Shown: positions 6,787-13,208 of the stretch, piece after piece | Layout of the letters: each line of letters begins with the position of its first letter | Numbering within the stretch: the stretch's first letter is position 1 | Assembly (NCBI GenBank): GCA_027451645.1 | Contig: DAIDIX010000024.1 | Location: 1 to 13,208 of the forward strand | Origin: Candidatus Dormiibacterota bacterium | Lineage (GTDB): Bacteria; Chloroflexota; Dormibacteria; Aeolococcales; Aeolococcaceae | Direction of reading: 5' to 3' | DNA: 13,208 nucleotides | Made by a program: the position numbers and the translations under genes | The notes under the pieces: generated by a model | Databases searched by the model: none | What the model saw: the letters and a program-made list of their open reading frames with translations, nothing else | What the model was told of the DNA's origin: nothing

Positions 6787-6807
6787 GCCTGTCATGTTTC
6801 GACAGGC
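6787..6807 (-). other. Hairpin in the leader of cpaB
   Basis: GCCTGTC (6787-6793) and GACAGGC (6801-6807) form a perfect 7-pair stem with a 7-base loop. It lies between the TPR gene's stop and the cpaB start, 55 bases before the latter. Neither strand has a T-run after it, so it is more likely a leader structure or processing signal than a terminator. Confidence 0.4.
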
Positions 6808-6840
6808 ATCACTACGTACTGTACATGAGTGGGGGTTTTA

Positions 6841-6868
6841 ATTGTATGTCGACCGTGGACTCATTCAA
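6841..6868 (-). promoter_or_regulatory. Candidate sigma-70-type promoter for cpaB-tadB-tadC
   Basis: On the minus strand TTGAAT (6863-6868) and TACAAT (6841-6846) are separated by 16 bases. They match the -35 and -10 consensus at 4 and 5 of 6 positions. The -35 box overlaps the end and stop codon of the TPR gene. Transcription would begin about 100 bases before the cpaB start and include the hairpin at 6787-6807. This is prediction by eye. Confidence 0.35.
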
Positions 6869-8156
6869 GTCTGCCTGTGGTGCGGGCTTTCATCAGAAGC
6901 TCAAGAATGTCCTCACGATGTGGGGCAAGTGTAGAGATCTTGCGGTACATCCGTAGAGCTTCCTGTGTATCGCCTCTGAGACGCATGATGTGTGCTGAAC
7001 GTTCCAGATAACTGACTGCAGTGTTCATGTCCTGGTAGTCGATGCAGGCATCTGCGAGTCGTGATAGAGCAGGGAGATGCAATGGATCGGCTTTCATGGC
7101 AGCAAGGTAGCAGTTGAGTGCAGCATGCTTCTTCTTGAGTGCCCTGCAGCGGTCACCAGTATCGAGTGCGAGTTCAGCTACCTGGGTTCCTCCAGTCTGG
7201 AGGGCAACATGCTGCAGTATTGAGGCTGCCATATCGCAGTGCTTCTGCTGGATGTGCTTTTCAATTTCGCTGCGAAGACCATGCAGTGAAGCCTGCTCGT
7301 CCGCTGCCTGTTCGCGTTCAGTAAGCTCATGGACGGATTCGAGCTTTCCATCGTAGGAACGGATATTCCATGAACTTTGCCGGGTTGCATTTCCAGCCTC
7401 AGAGGCAGCAGGAGGCTTTACGGTATCTGCTGTGGGTGTCAGCGCATCTCCATCTCGTGCAGGCTCTGCAGAGGGGGGAGTGGGTGATGGGGGAGCAGCC
7501 TGTGCTGCTGTAGCTGCTGAAACCGGCTGATGTGGTGGAACTGCAGGTGCTGCGGGAGGATGGGCTTCCTTATGGGGAGGTGCAGCCTTCCCTGTTGTTT
7601 CTGCAACTTCCATTTCTTCTGCTCCACCAATGGGGCCATCAAGATCATTCGGGTGGGAGAGGTGAAAGCCGTTTCTGAGACTCACGAGACTCTCATCCAT
7701 CTGCCGTGAGAGTTCCTCGTTTACCGGATTTGGCTTGAGTTTTGGCAGCGGAGTCGAATCGATCGGAAGGGGTGCTGATTCCAACTGTGGAGCTGTGAGT
7801 GGAGCGGCGGGCGCTTCACGGGAGATGGTCTCCTCTATCCCAATCATCTCGGAGCTTCCGGGAGAATGCTCCTCAACGGAAAGCGCATCAATTGCGAGGA
7901 GGTACTCAAACAGTGATTTGAGGAGCGCTTTGCTCACGCTAATTGCTTTTCCGTGTTCTCCATGATCCTCAAGATACTTCTGGGCATGGCTCACCGCATC
8001 AGTGAGATGGTCCTCATCGAGATGCTTTGATTTCACGCACTTGTCTATCTCCTTGTCGAGGAATTCCGGGAAACCTCCGAGATTGTCAGCCTGCGTGCGT
8101 GCAATCTGGGACCAGTTGTCCCTAAGACTTCTCAAGAACTGATCATTAAGAGACAC
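6861..8156 (-). CDS. TPR-repeat protein with long Pro/Ala-rich linker, upstream of the Tad genes
   Basis: The product is 431 residues from GTG 8154-8156, with GGGAGAAGAG shortly in front. Three parts are visible. Residues 1 to about 105 are a helical domain (SLRDNWSQIARTQADNLGGF, LTDAVSHAQKYLEDHGEHGKAISVSKALLKSLFEYLLAI). About 110-260 is a low-complexity linker rich in Pro, Ala, Glu and Thr. From about 285 to 425 the helices fit tetratricopeptide repeats (ALDTGDRCRALKKKHAALNCYLAAMKADPLHLPALSRLADACIDYQDMNTAVSYLERSA, then ALRMYRKISTLAPHREDILELL). There is no signal peptide or membrane helix, so it is probably cytoplasmic. TPR domains bind proteins, and cpaB follows on the same strand after 129 bases. 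A scaffold role for the pilus machine is a reasonable guess, not shown by sequence. It is divergent from the PAS-GGDEF-EAL gene, with 278 bases between. Confidence 0.82.
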   Translation of the reverse strand: MSLNDQFLRSLRDNWSQIARTQADNLGGFPEFLDKEIDKCVKSKHLDEDHLTDAVSHAQKYLEDHGEHGKAISVSKALLKSLFEYLLAIDALSVEEHSPGSSEMIGIEETISREAPAAPLTAPQLESAPLPIDSTPLPKLKPNPVNEELSRQMDESLVSLRNGFHLSHPNDLDGPIGGAEEMEVAETTGKAAPPHKEAHPPAAPAVPPHQPVSAATAAQAAPPSPTPPSAEPARDGDALTPTADTVKPPAASEAGNATRQSSWNIRSYDGKLESVHELTEREQAADEQASLHGLRSEIEKHIQQKHCDMAASILQHVALQTGGTQVAELALDTGDRCRALKKKHAALNCYLAAMKADPLHLPALSRLADACIDYQDMNTAVSYLERSAHIMRLRGDTQEALRMYRKISTLAPHREDILELLMKARTTGRLE

Positions 8157-8434
8157 GAATGCTCTTCTCCCTGTGGGTGTGAGTTCCTCGTTGCGAGGCT
8201 ATCGTGGGCCTAGCGCAATGATAGGTGGGCTGGACCGTCATGGCAACAATCGTCAACGAACTGTAATATGTCACGATCGTGTGGCGATGTCGTCACACAT
8301 CCTCCAGCATCTCCGATACGTGACAGGCTGGGATCAGCAGAGGGCACCTTGTATGGGATGGACAGCTGTCCCCGGTTCCCTCAGGTTGCACTGCATCGGC
8401 ACGGAGATAGAGGATATACGAGAGAACTCTGCAC
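8157..8434. promoter_or_regulatory. Divergent intergenic region between the TPR and PAS-GGDEF-EAL genes
   Basis: This 278-base spacer has no convincing gene; the open frame on the plus strand from 8173 looks random and lacks a ribosome site. It must hold the promoters of both neighbours. Two structures stand out: a 10-base perfect palindrome CACGATCGTG at 8272-8281, and overlapping it a hairpin of GTGTGGCG (8279-8286) with CGTCACAC (8291-8298) around the loop ATGT, one pair being G-T. They could be a protein-binding site or a leader structure of the c-di-GMP gene. I could not identify a clear -35/-10 pair. Confidence 0.45.
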
Positions 8435-10177
8435 ATGAAGAAGGTTCACACGATGCCATCAGGCTATGAGCAGGAAGTGCATGGTGAAGTTGCCACGATG
8501 ATCGTTGATGAGGTCGGCATCGTTGAGCACGCCAATGAGCATCTTCTTCGGCTCGGTGGCTGGGACCTCAAAATGCTCATTGGAAAGGTCTGGTACGACG
8601 CTCTTGTACCTACAAACGTGCGCATGACAATTGCCCAGCGGTTCGGGCTGATCGTGAATGTCAGGAACGAACCGCATTATGTCGAGGCGCCACTCATTAC
8701 TCCCAATGGCCAGCAGCGCATTATTGCCTGGACGTTCACTGCCCAGCATGAAACGGATCACGAGCCGTTCAGATGGCGTGCTGTCGGGATTGATGTCACT
8801 CACTGGATCAAGGAGAGGGATCTTCTTGTTGCACGTATCGACTATGAGACAGTGCATGATCCGCTCACGGGACTCATGAACGGAGTGACGTTCCGGGGCA
8901 TGGTGGATACGCTCATCCGCAGTGCGATTGAACGTGAGGAGATAGTTGGAGTCATCCTCCTCAATATCGACAGGTTCCGTTCCATCGATGAGACTGCTGG
9001 ACGCGAGATAGGCGATTCCCTTCTGTTCGAAGTTGCGCAGCGCATCAAGAGGTGCAGGAGCAACGACATCATAGCGAGATGGGGTGGGGATGAATTCACC
9101 ATTGCAGTAACGGGAGTGCGCACCAAGGAGGAGGTAGAGGCAGCTGCCCGGCACATTGCGGAGCATGTTCACTCGCCATACCATATTGACGGACGGTCAT
9201 TTCACCTCCATACACGCATCGGCCTGTCGGTTGCGCCCCATGATGGAGCACGTGCAGATGACCTCATGCAGCATGTGAGTGTTGCCGTTGATGTTGCAAA
9301 GTCACTCCGTGGCGACCATATTGTCTCATTCTCCGAAGCACTCGGCAGGCAGATAGAACAGCAGGTAGTCCTGGAGCAGGAACTGCATGGAGCGATCGAA
9401 CGTGGAGAGATTGCTGTTGTTTACCAGGCCCAGGTGGATGCCATGACTCGAGAGATTGTTGGCGTCGAGGCACTGGCACGGTGGTATCATCCACGACTTG
9501 GAGAGATAAGTCCTACAGTATTCATACCCATTGCTGAAGGAAGTGGCCTCATTCGGACTCTGGGCCTCCACATCCTCCGTGAATCACTCCTACAGGGAAG
9601 TCGGTGGCGTGCTCAGGGATACCCACCATTCCGGGTCGCAGTAAACATCTCGCCCCGGCAGCTTGGTCACCCGACTTTTGTGCACGATGTGTTTGCTGTC
9701 CTTGCAACAACAGACACAGATCCACGATTCCTTGAACTCGAACTTACGGAAAGTGCTGTCATGGAAGATATGGAAGCAGCAACAGAAGTGCTGCAGTCAT
9801 TTGCACGGGCAGGCATCTCGATTGCACTTGATGATTTTGGAACAGGGTATTCCTGCCTTGCGTATTTGGATCAGCTTCAGGTGAGTACCATCAAGCTTGA
9901 TCGCATCTTCCTTCGATCGTCATCCCATGCAAAAGATCCCAATGCACTTCTCCGTGGTCTCATTGCATTGGGAAAGGCCCTGGATCTTCGTATCGTTGCC
10001 GAGGGAGTGGAGAATGAAGAACACATAGCACGTCTTGACCAGGAAGGAGCAGACGTATATCAGGGCTTCTTCTTCTCCAGGCCGCTCACGGTAGCTGAGG
10101 TCACTCGTCTCCTTGACCAGTATGGCGTGAAATCGGAATTTGAAGGGGAAGGGGAGCAGTCCTCCAACGACGATTGA
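8435..10177 (+). CDS. PAS-GGDEF-EAL protein (cyclic di-GMP synthase/phosphodiesterase)
   Basis: The product is 580 residues from ATG 8435; ATG 8453, with AAGAAGG 8 bases in front, is an equally good start. Residues about 15-125 form a PAS-like sensor (ATMIVDEVGIVEHANEHLLRLGG...PFRWRAVGIDVTHW). The GGDEF domain starts with DPLTGLMN (from D142) and has the intact active-site motif GGDEF at 217-221. An RxxD inhibitory site (R208-S-N-D211) sits exactly five residues before it. The EAL domain has EAL at 345-347, then NISPRQL, LELTES, LDDFGTGYS (D466, D467), IKLDR, AEGVEN and YQGFFFSRP, all the metal- and substrate-binding positions of active phosphodiesterases. Both activities are therefore predicted, with product feedback on synthesis. 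There is no membrane helix, so the sensor is cytoplasmic. Cyclic di-GMP often controls pili and attachment, and this gene is divergent from the TPR/Tad genes, which makes a link plausible. Two exporter genes follow on the same strand. Confidence 0.93.
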   Translation: MKKVHTMPSGYEQEVHGEVATMIVDEVGIVEHANEHLLRLGGWDLKMLIGKVWYDALVPTNVRMTIAQRFGLIVNVRNEPHYVEAPLITPNGQQRIIAWTFTAQHETDHEPFRWRAVGIDVTHWIKERDLLVARIDYETVHDPLTGLMNGVTFRGMVDTLIRSAIEREEIVGVILLNIDRFRSIDETAGREIGDSLLFEVAQRIKRCRSNDIIARWGGDEFTIAVTGVRTKEEVEAAARHIAEHVHSPYHIDGRSFHLHTRIGLSVAPHDGARADDLMQHVSVAVDVAKSLRGDHIVSFSEALGRQIEQQVVLEQELHGAIERGEIAVVYQAQVDAMTREIVGVEALARWYHPRLGEISPTVFIPIAEGSGLIRTLGLHILRESLLQGSRWRAQGYPPFRVAVNISPRQLGHPTFVHDVFAVLATTDTDPRFLELELTESAVMEDMEAATEVLQSFARAGISIALDDFGTGYSCLAYLDQLQVSTIKLDRIFLRSSSHAKDPNALLRGLIALGKALDLRIVAEGVENEEHIARLDQEGADVYQGFFFSRPLTVAEVTRLLDQYGVKSEFEGEGEQSSNDD

Positions 10178-10192
10178 TCTCTGGTTGTTATG

Positions 10193-10215
10193 CTGGGAGA
10201 GGGGTGGCTCCCCAG
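10193..10215 (+). other. Short GC-rich hairpin between the c-di-GMP gene and the ABC exporter
   Basis: CTGGGAG (10193-10199) pairs with CTCCCCAG (10208-10215) with one bulged C. It lies 16 bases after the upstream stop. No T-run follows, so it is at most a weak terminator. The word TACAAT at 10233-10238 resembles a -10 box for the exporter, but no -35 box is in place. Confidence 0.25.
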
Positions 10216-10255
10216 GTCCAGTGTTCCAGCAATACAATCACGCGAGTGCAGCGGT

Positions 10256-11143
10256 ATGGACATCATTGAAGTAGATAACGTCCGGAAGTCGTATGGGGAC
10301 AACGAGGCGGTTGGAGGAATCAGCCTTCGTGTTGGCGAGGGAGAAGTTGTTGCACTCCTTGGTCCAAATGGTGCAGGGAAGACGACTACGGTAGAGATTC
10401 TTGAGGGATACCGGAAGCGTGATAGCGGCAGTGTCTCCGTGCTTGGAATGGATCCATGGCATGCAGGGAGCGCATTCCGCTCCAGGGTAGGACTTGTTCT
10501 CCAGGAGTGTGCCCTTCCTCCCGGTCTCACAGTCCTGGAGCTCCTCACCCTGTATGCCGCCTACTACGAACATGCACGCTCACCCAAGGAGGTGCTCGCA
10601 CTTGTGGGGCTTGAAGGTGTTGAAGGAATGCGTGTGAGGAAGCTTTCCGGTGGACAGCAGCGACGCATCGATCTTGCCCTGGCCCTGATTGGTGACCCTG
10701 CACTCATCTTTCTTGATGAGCCAACAACGGGCTTTGATCCAGGTGCACGCCGTTCAGCCTGGGAAATTGTCAAGGGCATGCAGTCAATTGGGAAGACAGT
10801 AGTCCTTACAACCCATTACATGGATGAGGCGTATGCCCTTGCAAGCAGGCTATACATCATTGCAAGAGGGAAGGTGGTCGAGGAGGGAACTCCTGATGCA
10901 ATCATTCAGCGGTCCCAGCGCAGAACCAGGATTACATTTTCCCATGCTGATGTGCATGAACTGCCGCCTGTGGAGGGTGATGTCCAGAGGGATGGCGGCT
11001 CTGTCGTGGTCGAGACTGATGTCCCGCTCAAGGCACTTCATACGCTTACGGGATGGGCTATCGACAATACCGTGAATGTCGAGAATCTCGAAGTGAAGAA
11101 TCCCTCCCTGGAGGATGTCTATCTGGAGCTAACCAATGCATAA
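10256..11143 (+). CDS. ABC-2 type exporter ATP-binding protein (DrrA/CcmA-like)
   Basis: The product is 295 residues from ATG 10256, where the conserved MDIIEVDNVRKSYG opening begins; an in-frame ATG at 10190 would add 22 unlikely residues. All nucleotide-binding motifs are intact: Walker A GPNGAGKTTT, Q-loop VLQE, signature LSGGQQRR, Walker B LIFLDEPTTGFDP and the H-loop TTHYMDEA. The regulatory tail (about 215-295) ends SLEDVYLELTNA, typical of the DrrA/NatA group. It powers export by the permease encoded next, whose start overlaps this gene by 8 bases. Substrates of such two-gene exporters include drugs, lipids and polysaccharides; nothing here tells which. The gene follows the PAS-GGDEF-EAL gene after 78 bases. 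Confidence 0.92.
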   Translation: MDIIEVDNVRKSYGDNEAVGGISLRVGEGEVVALLGPNGAGKTTTVEILEGYRKRDSGSVSVLGMDPWHAGSAFRSRVGLVLQECALPPGLTVLELLTLYAAYYEHARSPKEVLALVGLEGVEGMRVRKLSGGQQRRIDLALALIGDPALIFLDEPTTGFDPGARRSAWEIVKGMQSIGKTVVLTTHYMDEAYALASRLYIIARGKVVEEGTPDAIIQRSQRRTRITFSHADVHELPPVEGDVQRDGGSVVVETDVPLKALHTLTGWAIDNTVNVENLEVKNPSLEDVYLELTNA

Positions 11144-11906
11144 CCTCAGGAAGCTTCTCCGCCAGCTCCAGTTCGAGCAGCGTGCATTCTGGCGCAATCC
11201 AGCCAGTGCAGTATTCACATTCGTCTTTCCTGTCATCATCCTCGTCGTCCTGGGGAATGTGAACTCCCATGCGCGTTTTCAGGTTGGTGCCCACTCATAT
11301 TCCTATGACGATTACCTTGCACCCGCAATGTCAACCTACGGCATCATCTCAGCGACATTTGTCTCGCTAGCAATGATCCTCTCGATCCGGAGGGATTCAG
11401 GTGTTCTGAAGCGGTTCCAGGGCACGCCGCTAGGGTCGACGATGTTCATAGTGTCGATCCTCATCTCTTCGCTCATCAATGTCGTGATCATGATGGTGCT
11501 CACAATTGGCCTTGGCATGATCTCTCTTGGAGTGCATTTTCCTGCAAATGCCCTTGAGACCACTGCCATCATGCTTTTTGGTGCAGTCTGCTTTGCTGGA
11601 CTGGGAGTAGCAATGGCTGCCCTCATTCCCAACTCCGATGCTGCTCCAGCCATTGTGAATGGCATCTTCTTCCCCATTGCATTCATCTCTGGAATATTCT
11701 TTCCCATCAGCGGCTCAAGCATCCTTGGACGCATTGGAAATTTCTTTCCCATTAGCCACTACACCACAGCAGTCTTCGATGCCTACAATCCCATTGGGAC
11801 AGCCCCGAAAGTAGCAGGCACAGATGTACTCATACTTGCTGCATGGGGAGTGGCGGGTATTCTTCTTGCCATCCGACGATTCAAATGGGAACCGTCACGC
11901 CGGTAG
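11136..11906 (+). CDS. ABC-2 type exporter permease
   Basis: The product is 256 residues from ATG 11136, inside the end of the ATPase gene; GGAG at 11125-11128 is 7 bases before it. About six membrane helices can be seen: around 23-43 (ASAVFTFVFPVIILVVLGNV), 68-88 (TYGIISATFVSLAMILSI), 103-130, 142-162 (IMLFGAVCFAGLGVAMAALI), 169-190 (PAIVNGIFFPIAFISGIFFPI) and 228-246. The N-terminal amphipathic helix with FWRNPASAVFTFVFP and the segment SIRRDSGVLKRFQGTPLG are characteristic of ABC-2 permeases. The motif GIFFPISGSS...FFPISHYTTAVFDAY lies at the usual place before the last helix. With the ATPase it forms a 2+2 exporter. The 8-base overlap suggests translational coupling. The stop TAG is 3 bases from the end of the convergent lipoprotein gene. 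Confidence 0.92.
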   Translation: MHNLRKLLRQLQFEQRAFWRNPASAVFTFVFPVIILVVLGNVNSHARFQVGAHSYSYDDYLAPAMSTYGIISATFVSLAMILSIRRDSGVLKRFQGTPLGSTMFIVSILISSLINVVIMMVLTIGLGMISLGVHFPANALETTAIMLFGAVCFAGLGVAMAALIPNSDAAPAIVNGIFFPIAFISGIFFPISGSSILGRIGNFFPISHYTTAVFDAYNPIGTAPKVAGTDVLILAAWGVAGILLAIRRFKWEPSRR

Positions 11907-11909
11907 ATT

Positions 11910-12560
11910 TCACTTCGCTTTCGGGCTCGAGAGGGCAGATGACTCGATCCGGGTCGTGATGTTTGCTGCAATCGTTGCTGCATCAGCTATTCCATTTCCG
12001 TCGTACCGCTGTCGAACATAGAGAATCTCGATGATGTTCGACATTCTCCAGAGGATGGTGTACTGAAGCACGATGACCTTCTCGCTTGTTGGAGTGACTC
12101 GGCTTTCCACAGTGGCGAGAGCTTCATCGCCAATTGGTCCAGGCGAAACCTGCTGGCTTGTAGGAACGGACGTGAGCCAACCTCCCTCAACCGAGAACGC
12201 CTGGGATGCTGCTGAAGCGGACGGAAACAGCTCCGCATAGGAGATGACATCCAGCGGTCCATTGGAGAAGAGGATGTCGGGTACTGCACGGAAGTAGTGG
12301 GCCATTGCAGTATCCCTGAGACCGAGTTCAGTAAGCTTCTGTGCTCGTGGAACAGTGACAAACGGAATGGAGCTTGCCGTCACTGCAGCTGGAGCTGATG
12401 TGACACTGAAGCCTGCTGCATCGAGGTCGGAGAGCTGTGCTGTGTACTGTTCCACGCCATGGTGATATGAGAGTGGGGGAGCGGAGACTGTGCCACATGC
12501 TCCCAGCAGGAGTGAAGCGAGAGCAAGACTGCACCATGCAAGGTGACGGAGCGTGGTCAT
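11910..12560 (-). CDS. Orphan lipoprotein
   Basis: The product is 216 residues from ATG 12558-12560, with GAGGG 6 bases in front. It has a clear lipoprotein signal peptide: basic TTLRH, a hydrophobic core LAWCSLALASLLL and the lipobox LGAC with C22 as the lipidated cysteine. The mature part has a short linker and a globular region. That region includes RAQKLTELGLRDTAMAHYFRAVPDILFSNGPLDVISYAELFPSASAASQAF, GPIGDEALATVES and IVLQYTILWRMSNIIEILYVRQRYDG, and resembles, in general layout, surface lipoproteins of unknown function. I do not assign a family. The start overlaps the stop of the upstream FtsX-domain gene as ATGA, so the two are surely co-translated and may act together at the membrane. 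Confidence 0.85.
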   Translation of the reverse strand: MTTLRHLAWCSLALASLLLGACGTVSAPPLSYHHGVEQYTAQLSDLDAAGFSVTSAPAAVTASSIPFVTVPRAQKLTELGLRDTAMAHYFRAVPDILFSNGPLDVISYAELFPSASAASQAFSVEGGWLTSVPTSQQVSPGPIGDEALATVESRVTPTSEKVIVLQYTILWRMSNIIEILYVRQRYDGNGIADAATIAANITTRIESSALSSPKAK

Positions 12561-13208
12561 TCAGCGCCCTCGATCCGGAGTACAGGACGTCGAAGGATGG
12601 AGATGGCTGCAGGAAGAATGCTTATGCATGGAATGACCAGTGCTGCGAGTACAAATGCACCTGCCATGGGAAGCGAGAATTCGGGAGTGAATCGGAATGT
12701 TCCGCTACCTGCAATATCAAGAACTGGTGGAAGCTCAATGGTTGCAAGCAGCACTCCGACCACAAGTCCAGCAAGGCTGTACGTGATTGCTTCTGCAAGA
12801 AGGAAGCCAGCAGTCTGGGTGCTTGTCATTCCGATTACGCGGAGAAGGCGTACAGTCCGCGTGCTCTGGCGCGAGGAGCTGCCGAGGATCGTCATGTATG
12901 AGAGCACTGCGAGAAGGGCTATGACGCCTGCAAGGGGATAGAGGGGGCCAAGGGTTGCATTGATGCCAGTCTGTGTCGCTGTGACAAGCGAGGATGTAGA
13001 GACAGCTTTCATTCCGTAGGTGAGAGCAAGAGCCTTGAGCTCGGATGCGGGACGGGAACTCGAGATGTCTAGATCCGTGAAGCCAGTACCGTTTGCACCA
13101 AGCACATGGGCAGCAGTGCCTGAGCCAATGAGGATGCTTTCCGATCCTGTCACAGACGGAAGCGTGTGCGAGGCGACAGCAATGATGAGAAGAGGTTCAT
13201 TGCCATTG
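12557..13208 (-). CDS. FtsX-domain ABC permease, C-terminal part (N-terminus beyond the window)
   Basis: The frame is open from the right edge of the window to TGA 12557-12559, about 216 visible residues. The last part has the three-helix FtsX layout: YPLAGVIALLAVLSYMTILGSSSRQ, then the cytoplasmic loop STRTVRLLRVIGMTSTQTAGFLLAEAITYSLAGLVVGVLLA, and finally LPMAGAFVLAALVIPCISILPAA. RLLRVIGMT matches the coupling-helix region that relatives show as 'LRaiGat...i..ll..E'. Before it lies part of an extracytoplasmic domain (SRPASELKALALTYGMKAVS). FtsX/MacB-type permeases work with a separate ATPase, for lipoprotein release, peptide export or mechanotransmission. That partner is not in the window and may lie just beyond the right edge. 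The lipoprotein gene overlaps the stop by 4 bases and is a likely partner. Confidence 0.85.
   Translation of the reverse strand, partial: NGNEPLLIIAVASHTLPSVTGSESILIGSGTAAHVLGANGTGFTDLDISSSRPASELKALALTYGMKAVSTSSLVTATQTGINATLGPLYPLAGVIALLAVLSYMTILGSSSRQSTRTVRLLRVIGMTSTQTAGFLLAEAITYSLAGLVVGVLLATIELPPVLDIAGSGTFRFTPEFSLPMAGAFVLAALVIPCISILPAAISILRRPVLRIEGAE

Noticed and set aside
8173..8469. A 98-codon open frame on the plus strand in the divergent spacer
   Set aside because: There is no ribosome site, the composition looks random, and it overlaps the start of the PAS-GGDEF-EAL gene in another frame.
12437..12941. Plus-strand open frames across the lipoprotein and FtsX genes
   Set aside because: They are opposite strand to two genes with clear lipobox and FtsX features, have Met/Cys/Lys- or Ser/Arg-rich composition, and have no family resemblance.

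Overview
The window is ordinary chromosomal bacterial DNA of middling G+C (mid-50s percent by eye), densely coded on both strands. It has no rRNA, tRNA, CRISPR array, insertion sequence or phage gene that I can see. The Tad/Flp pilus proteins, a DrrA-type ABC exporter, a CvpA-like protein, GTG starts and several Cys/His-rich orphan proteins suggest an environmental bacterium of the Chloroflexota/Dormibacterota type. That placement is inference and of low confidence. Codon choice leans to GCA for Ala, and the hexamer CTGCAG is strikingly frequent (27 copies counted, about 4 expected).

Left part (1-3767): the end of an isoprenylcysteine methyltransferase-like gene (+), an orphan protein with a Cys/His-rich N-terminus (+), a stand-alone receiver-domain response regulator (+), a convergent CvpA-family membrane protein (-), then two orphan genes on the plus strand. 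The second of these carries a CxxC...CxxC zinc ribbon.

Middle part (3892-8156, all minus, read right to left): a TPR protein with a long Pro/Ala-rich linker, then cpaB, tadB and tadC, encoding the inner-membrane part of a Tad (Flp) pilus machine. No ATPase (tadA/cpaF) or tadZ lies among them. The main anomaly is in tadB. An in-frame TAG at 4950-4952 cuts the protein after 303 residues, yet the same frame continues for 36 codons of typical TadB C-terminus (last membrane helix, ending KIEV) and stops 5 bases before tadC. This is a nonsense mutation, a sequencing error or a readthrough site. TAG ends at least five other genes here, so general amber reassignment is unlikely.

Right part (8435-13208): divergently from the TPR gene, a PAS-GGDEF-EAL protein with both catalytic domains and the c-di-GMP inhibitory site intact. 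It is followed on the same strand by an ABC-2 exporter (ATPase plus permease, 8-base overlap). Three bases beyond, and convergent, lie a lipoprotein gene and, upstream of it with an ATGA overlap, the C-terminal part of an FtsX-domain permease that runs off the window.

Taken together, the window holds surface-appendage and signalling genes: a pilus platform, a c-di-GMP enzyme beside it, a receiver protein and two export modules. Nothing here is clearly a new defence or biosynthetic system. The interrupted tadB and the orphan Cys-rich proteins deserve the follow-up.
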